A stretch of 64,000 nt of DNA from Symsagittifera roscoffensis (taxonomy: Eukaryota; Xenacoelomorpha; Acoela; Convolutidae). The position numbers and the translations under genes are program-made. Below are positions 58,154 through 64,000 of the stretch, piece after piece. Below the pieces are notes generated by a model, which worked only from the letters and a program-made list of their open reading frames with translations, searched no databases and had not been told where the DNA came from. The DNA lies in assembly GCF_963678635.1 (NCBI RefSeq), contig NC_087063.1, forward strand, positions 50,047,220 through 50,111,219, written 5' to 3'. Every line of letters begins with the position of its first letter. Positions within the stretch are counted from its first letter, which is position 1.

Positions 58154-59320
58154 TTAGACAAGAATCATGTCAAGATAAAATTTTCTTTTAGAAGACCTCT
58201 GTCAACTGATTCTTTGGTTGAAAAAATAAAAAACGGATCTGTTTTTGGCTGTGTGCAATGCAATTTAATAGTTCCGACCAGTTTAAGCGAAAATTTTCAA
58301 TATTTTCTCCAATATTTAAAAATATTGATGTCTGCCGTAACAATCTTGGAGAAAAAATTAGTAACTATGCCGAAGAAAATGATTTGCTGGAAACCCCACA
58401 ACCAATGATGATTTCCAGTTTTAAATTAGAAAATGGCAAATTCATCAAACCTCTTCTTAATTTCTATCTAAGTCTTGGACTATAATCTGAGAAATTTGTC
58501 GGTTTTTTTGAGTACCCACCTAGGAAACAACTTTAATAATCTGTTGTTGATGCTCCTCGAGAGGGAGAAGAGAATTCACATTCTGGAGTTGTTTCTGAGA
58601 CGATGAAGCTTCTCGGTAACAGCTCGTACAGTTATCAAATTATGGACAGATCCAGACATACAATAACCAAAAGTCTCGGCAATGAGAAGACACGCAAAGC
58701 AATAAATGAGAAATTTTTCCAGCGATTGAAAGTTGTGAAAAAAGACTTATTTAAGGAAGAACTTTTGAAATCAACAATTGAACATAGAGAATTAATTATT
58801 ATAGGCTTTTTTATTCTACAAAAAGCCAAACTTAGAATGCTGGAGTTATACTACAATTTTTTTCCTCAAGTATTGCGATGAGAAAAATATTCGAGGAATT
58901 GGAGATGGACACGGCCTCTTTGTATCTAGCATTAGCATAAGATAACCTGGGAAGAAAGCTGAGAAGAAAGCTCATTGAAAACTAATTCGTCAATGATTGT
59001 AGAGACGAGTTTGTAGCTGATGAAAATAAGATTTTTTTTCACGTACATGCTGCGCTGTTCACAAAAAGAATGACAAACGAGAACCCGGATTCTTGTGACT
59101 GTGCAGCAAGATTTATTGCTGCTATGATAATAAGAACGACAAATTTAAATTTTGTAGCAAAGGACTCAACAAAAGAACGCTAGAAGATGCTGGGGGTGGA
59201 CCAATGTCCAAATACAGACGAGTTCTTGATGAAGCTGTGATTTTGAAGTCGGCGAATCGCGGATTCAGAACCTCCAACCATTTAGTCGGAACATATTAAC
59301 ACACTAAAAAAGAACTCTAA
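58154..59320 (+). pseudogene. polB 3' half (motifs B and C)
   Basis: Resumes with DKNHVKIKFSFRRPLSTD and NGSVFGCVQCNL, then after a frameshift SIFSPIFKNIDVCRNNLGE. 58603-58881 has MKLLGNSSYSYQIMDRSRHT, which is motif B with its final Gly changed to Ser. At about 58896 EMDTASLYLA replaces the DTDS of motif C, losing a catalytic Asp. Later frames give CCAVHKKNDKREPGF (about 59050-59095), CSKIYCCYDNKN and KGLNKRTLEDAGGGP (about 59110-59205), and GFRTSNHL near 59270. The order and spacing fit the C-terminal half of a protein-primed family-B polymerase. It is inactive. Confidence 0.75.
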
Positions 59321-59338
59321 TAACACAGACTCTGAGAA

Positions 59339-59608
59339 ATGGAAAAAAATCATTTTGGTGTATGTCAACCAAAAATTAGAATGCTTGGGCTGAACAGAGA
59401 CAAAAACGTTTTGCTTCACTTTGTTTTAGTCGAAACAGTTTTTTTTGGGTCAAACACAGTTGGTGAAACATTTCTGGATTACTTCAAGAGTAAAGGCAAG
59501 GAACAATGGAATAGCTTTTGTTTACCTATTTTGGCTACATCAAGAACATTTGGAGGTATCAAGTGTAGTCTTCTAAAATTATGCTCTTTCAACAGTGGTT
59601 TGGATTGA
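59339..59608 (+). CDS. 89-codon ORF after polB, unknown
   Basis: MEKNHFGVCQPKIRMLGL... with no recognised motif and no second copy in the window. It could be the start of the next element gene or chance. It ends about 85 bp before the MITE. Confidence 0.2.
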   Translation: MEKNHFGVCQPKIRMLGLNRDKNVLLHFVLVETVFFGSNTVGETFLDYFKSKGKEQWNSFCLPILATSRTFGGIKCSLLKLCSFNSGLD

Positions 59609-59692
59609 GAAAGCATTCAAAAAAGAGAAGAATTGATCGATCTAGGAAAGAAGCTCCACACTGCAATAAATTCCGATTGCATTTCTAATATA

Positions 59693-60624
59693 CCCGGGTT
59701 GACCTCCATACACCGAAAATGCTTATCATACAATTCCATACATCAAGTGTGTGGGAAAATGCTTGTCATACAATTTTCATACAATTTCTAAAAATGGTTG
59801 AAAACTGGTATAAACTCGTTTCTGTGGCTGTTTGATTCTAATAAAACAGTCTGGTGATAAAAACTGAGGTTTTCGTTTTTTGAAAAAAATGCTTATCATA
59901 CAATTCCCATATATGGAAATTGTATGACTGGCATTTTTTTTTGATGGCGACAAAAAGTAATTTTGAAATTTTGGCCCAAAAATTTTTTGTTTTTTTTTTC
60001 AACCGCAAATCGAATTTCGTACGCAAACAAACATTTTTGGAAAAAAATTTTTTGCATGCAAAATTGAATATTTTGTGTGCATAACGTAGTCCAGGATACG
60101 ATAAAATTGGCTTTTATTTTCTTTTCATTTTATATATTTTTTCATTTTATATATTTATAAATTCCTATTTCTTCTGTATGGGGTGTTAATGTATGCCTTG
60201 ATCAATGTCTCATAATTTGAAAATTCAAAAATTTAAAACAATCATCATTAAAAAATTCTGCCAAAAAATAAATGTTTGTTACTTTTGTTATATCAATTGT
60301 AAAAGACAGTCACATTCAGGTCGTTTTCTATGCATTGTCAATGCAAGACTGGCCAACCTTTGGTGTTTTGTTAACCAAGGTCTTTGTCACTTGTGTTCGG
60401 TTGCAAATACAACCGAAAACTTTTCAGAAACTAAATTTAGAAAGAAAAAATCAAAATTTTTGGTTTATGGAAAAACACACTATCATACAATTTTCGTTTA
60501 TGGAAAAATGCTTATCATAGAGTTTTCATACAATTTTCTGTACGTATGGAATTGTATGAAATTGTATGACAAGAAGTTTCTCATATATGGAAATTATATG
60601 ATAAGAAGTTTTGGTCAACCCGGG
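59693..60624. mobile_element. MITE with CCCGGGTTGACC termini and TA target duplication
   Basis: Left end CCCGGGTTGACC (59693), right end GGTCAACCCGGG (ending 60624), each flanked by TA. Behind the 12-bp termini are subterminal imperfect inverted repeats with AATGCTTATCATACAATT-type motifs on the left and their complements on the right. Length is 932 bp. TA target duplication is typical of Tc1/mariner-type transposition. No transposase is encoded; the ORF 60205-60627 crosses the right end and has no motif. Confidence 0.8.
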
Positions 60625-61007
60625 TAGTTGCTTTTCGGTTTTTAGAACTTTTTGCTGCTACTGCATATTCTTATACTTTGTTGGTCGATTCATTTTCTTC
60701 CTTTCCACTAAGCCACTACCAAAAAGCAAACAACCGAAACCAATCAATTGAAAAAAACATGACCATTTATTCGTTTTTTTTTTCAAACTTCATTGCCAAA
60801 AGAAGCAGTGCCCGAAGAGTCTGTGCTAAACCAGCTAATCTTGATAATCTAAGCAGTCAGTTACGCAAGGTACACATTTGTTCTGTTGGCACTTGGTGGG
60901 CGATGAGGAATTGGGATGTTCAACATATCGGAGAAAATTTAGAATCTTTTTGTTTTTCGAAACGTTTATCAGCTTTAATTTTACATAAAGATGACAGTTA
61001 TAACTGA

Positions 61008-61202
61008 GTTGAACAGTCATTATTTCACCCTGATATGATTAAATTAGTTTTTTTTTCTGCCTCCGGCGTCTTAATCGTTTTGATGTTTCTTAACCGTATA
61101 ACTGTTTTCAAGTTACCAAAATTTTACGGGACAAATAATGTCGAAGTTGAACCCTCATTGTTTCACCCTGATTTAATTAATTTTTTTTCTGCCACCGGAA
61201 GT
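61008..61202 (+). repeat. Direct repeat, about 57 bp, offset 138
   Basis: GTTGAACAGTCATTATTTCA at 61008 and GTTGAACCCTCATTGTTTCA at 61146 are each followed by CCCTGAT, a T-rich run and CTGCC(T/A)CCGG. The reason is unknown. Short ORFs around (60678-61007, 61035-61337) have no motif. Confidence 0.65.
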
Positions 61203-61619
61203 TTTTCAACTGCAGATGAGAACCAGTTAGGAAGCGTTACTCGTCTCGGGGATGAACTGCACAGCAAAAATTGCCATAATTTGTCAAAAATTACGAAAAA
61301 AATTTGCAAAACTTTAACGACACATTTTAGGAAATGAAGTCAATTAAATTTAAAAAAGAATTAGTTTTCGAACAATTTCGTTGTGGGTAGTTATGCAAAT
61401 AATTTACATGCCACAACGCCAACTTTACTGCCTGGGATCGCATCAACAATGGACCTACCGGTCCGTTTACACTGGTGTCTCAGATCGGAAATTCATTTAG
61501 CTTGTTTTTAATAATGTTCGAGATGCAGTAACTAAAACGTCATACTATAAGATAGGTTGCACGAAAATTTTGTAAGTTGATACAAAGTTTTTAGCCGAGA
61601 GACACTTCCGTAGTCTAAA

Positions 61620-62345
61620 AAAGTTGCAAGACTTTGTGACTTTCTTACAGAGAAAATCAACGTGTTCATCAAAGTTGAGCTGTTTATCAAAATCTATAGC
61701 CAAATCTCTGATAAGTTTCTTTCGCTTAATTTTCCATCAAATAAAAAACTGTGGGCGTTTAGTTGTTTTAGTTTTTTGTTCAACGCTTTTTTGTTCGTCG
61801 TTTTTTGCGTTTAACGTCACTTTAATTTTAATTAACCATTCAGCTGTTCTGTTCAAAGCAGCTTGGTGCTCAATGTGCGCGGTTTTCATCTTTGAACATA
61901 TCTTAATTGCAGAAATCGTATTTTTTTGTTATTTCCTGGTTTGATTTGATGTCATTGATAAAGATTATGGAAGGCAGTGGTCCAGAATTAGTTCCTTGAT
62001 TAACTTCCTCTAATTTTGAGTTTGCAAAACTATTAGTTACATATTGCTTCCTAATGACAAGTAAAATCCTAACAATTGCCCGAATGGACCTCTTAAAAAA
62101 TAGGTCCCGCATTTTTTACAAGAAGCAAATGATCTACTGTTTCGATCGCTTTTTTCAAATCTATGAATATACATTGAGCCACTTTCGTTTGATCGTTAAA
62201 TTTCGTCTGATATCTGCAATAAGTAGAGCGATTGCGTCGAAGTTTTTTTCACACAACCAAAAACCGAACTGATTTTCGTTGAGAAGGTCATTTTTTGTAT
62301 ATGATATTATTCGGTTGTGTATAAATTTTTTTCCAGGAGCTTACG
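61620..62345 (-). mobile_element. Degenerate LINE RT fragment, minus strand
   Basis: Reading the minus strand: NENQFGFWLCEKNFDAIALL (about 62280-62220), IDLKKAIETVDHLLL (motif A region, about 62165-62120), VNQGTNSGPLPSIIFINDIK (motif B region, within 62112-61903), then IRDLAIDFDKQLNF with HVDFLCKKVTKSCNF (about 61720-61630). The series matches a LINE reverse transcriptase and its C-terminal neighbour. The GVPQGS motif is changed and the FADD box was not located. It is a different copy from the LINEs at the left end. Confidence 0.6.
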
Positions 62346-62657
62346 AACTTTTGGCAAAAATACTATTAATAAAAATTTTGAGGTTTTAGATGATTACCAT
62401 CTATATGGGCTGGATTTCGCTTGCTTAATTTGGGGCATTCTTGAAGAGCGAACTCTTCAAACCAATCTTGACAATTTTATGTTGATGATAGAGCAAGAGC
62501 CCTTTTAACTTGTCTCGAGTAGCTATTCAAATTTAAAAAAATGCTGAAGTTACTTTTGATCGATTAAAAGACTCTGAGAAAATTTTCACGACCATAAGGT
62601 GACAAACATATGAAATTTGTGTGTTGTTGCTGAGGTGGAATTTTATTGTTGAAACTT

Positions 62658-62714
62658 CTAGTTTCCAAAAAAAATTATTTGAAGGCTAGTTTCCAAAAAA
62701 AGTTATTCGAAGGC
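62658..62714 (+). repeat. 28-bp tandem duplication
   Basis: CTAGTTTCCAAAAAAAATTA at 62658 and CTAGTTTCCAAAAAAAGTTA at 62686 are each followed by TTTGAAGG or TTCGAAGG. Confidence 0.8.
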
Positions 62715-62717
62715 TTC

Positions 62718-64000
62718 AAATTCAATTTGGAGGTCTCTTTCAGCTTTCTTATATTGATTATGTGCATAAGCTAATTTTTATAATTTAGCATAGTAGTTTT
62801 TTTATGTTGCTTCCATTTTTTCAAAACATACTTTGTTTTTCATACATTATTATGTTCGCAGAGTTGCCACTACAATCAATTAATTTCATCAAATAGTTTG
62901 CCATAGCATTGTTTATCCAACCATACTTTTCATTTTAGGCTGTTTTTGATCTATCGGTACACGGTCATAAGATTCAAAAAAACCCTCTCAAACTGTTTGC
63001 TTATTGATAGTGAATAGCACTGTTATTTTATTTGTTGAGTTTTGGATTTTCGAGGCTTAGTCACTTTCTTGACGCTAATAGGTCTCCGGAATTTTGCTGG
63101 TTTGTACCACTGTCCTTAAATTTAAATGCGTTTTGACTTATTGAACTGTTGAAAAATTTTTTCTAAGCTTTATATTTCCCACATGGCTGCTGTAAAAACT
63201 ATCTATACAACTTTTCGATTCACTGGTGAGATCGCTCCTGTGTAGCAAAAATTAATTATTTTCTGGACATAGCACCTGGAAAATTTACTAGATATTTTAA
63301 AAAATCCATAATTTTAGTTTTTCTGTGTTTCTTTTGAAGATTTCCAAAGTGAAACCCTGTCTTGGTTATAACCGGTCAGAATTTCACATTTAACACAAGA
63401 CTTTCCGCGCGTTCACAGGGATGGCATTTAGAAAATATTTTACGGGGGTTCAAAAAACATTCAGCCGTGTTTTATGGAACAGAACAAAAAATGAAAAGTT
63501 ACATTCTAAAATTTTTATTGAAAAAAATTAAAACAAAGTTTTTTTTTATCTTAAGACGTTAAGACGTTAAGTGTTATAATCAGTTCTCCAATCTAGTCTG
63601 ATAATAATTTTACTGCAACTTTTACAGAGTCAACATCAGGTAATTGAGTTTAAACAAAAAATTCATTTTTGCTACTGTAGAGGCTTCATATCAGATTGCT
63701 AATTCTGGCCATTGTTTATTGGGAATTGGTTTGGATATTTTTCTTGTTCGCCGCGTCGGCTTTTCCCCCGTAGCTTACGTTCATCTCGCAAGGCGGCATC
63801 TTTTTCAGATGCAAATAACTGAAGCCAGGAGTTCTTTTGAGTCACTGGTAAAATGTGACAAGCTTCACTGTGATCATACGTAAGTTATGTCATAGTATCT
63901 AAATTTAGTTCATGTTTCAATTCGAGTTGTGTTATCTATTTTAATCATCTGTCTGGCGCTAACCGGTATTTAACCTTCGGAGTGTCTGTCACCTTCGGAT
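62718..64000. other. Right end of window, no recognisable gene
   Basis: Open frames at 63362-63562 and 63644-63883 show no known domain. The latter (MSLNKKFIFATVEASYQIAN...) has unusual GC-richer codons around 63730-63800 and is followed by GTAAGT at about 63880, so an exon ending there cannot be excluded. A GACGTTAAGACGTTAAG microrepeat lies near 63555. Confidence 0.3.

Noticed and set aside
1-64000. tRNA, rRNA or CRISPR array
   Set aside because: No T-arm GGTTCGAATCC-type motif with a cloverleaf, no rRNA signature, and no regularly spaced identical repeats with unique spacers. The phased arrays found are degenerate and of other kinds.

Overview
The window looks like intergenic, transposon-dominated nuclear DNA of an invertebrate animal. 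It is AT-rich, contains no credible intact host gene, and has one 200-base scaffold gap (11551-11750). Almost everything recognisable is a broken mobile element: non-LTR retrotransposons (LINEs), one Ty3/Gypsy LTR retrotransposon, a TA-flanked MITE, and several degenerate copies of a protein-primed family-B DNA polymerase (polB) of the Polinton/Maverick or adintovirus-related type. The LINE and polB families resemble ones I know to be common in cnidarians and other aquatic invertebrates. I cannot name the species from sequence alone.

Layout. 1-156: AGCGG-rich inverted repeat ending in CCCGGG-TA. 560-4020 (minus): decayed LINE with SGNH-hydrolase, PHD-finger, reverse transcriptase (RT) and C-terminal nuclease-like parts. 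5536-8217 (minus): CR1-like LINE. 9085-10345 (plus): another LINE RT fragment. 10480-11550 (plus): 3' part of a second copy of the first LINE, cut by the gap. 12290-14150, 28190-31880, 35430-38150 and 46140-48870: four copies of a repeat called B here, with a minus-strand zinc-finger gene start and an upstream array of CCAAT boxes. 15045-17170, 25606-27300, 32640-32985 and 33434-35330: copies of a LINE-like repeat called A. 18125-25237: Gypsy element with both LTRs and gag, protease, RT, RNase H and integrase, all broken.

34593-58153 is the most striking part. A 10,688-bp segment (A end, B, then tandem copies of the 5' half of polB) is followed head-to-tail by a 12,133-bp near-identical copy and a 740-bp third partial copy. 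The array is embedded in one polB gene, whose 3' half resumes at 58154 and runs to about 59320. The two long copies differ by exactly one internal unit of about 1,412 bp, consistent with recombination between polB 5'-end repeats. 59693-60624 is a MITE. 61620-62345 (minus) is another decayed LINE. The last 1.6 kb has no recognisable gene.

How the parts relate. The polB N-terminus and the minus-strand gene of repeat B begin with the same kind of two-finger zinc module and lie head-to-head with about 3.2 kb between their starts. They may be two genes of one virus-like transposon. No polB copy is intact: starts are lost, frames are broken, and the motif C aspartate is changed. The locus is a graveyard with layered duplication history, not an active system.
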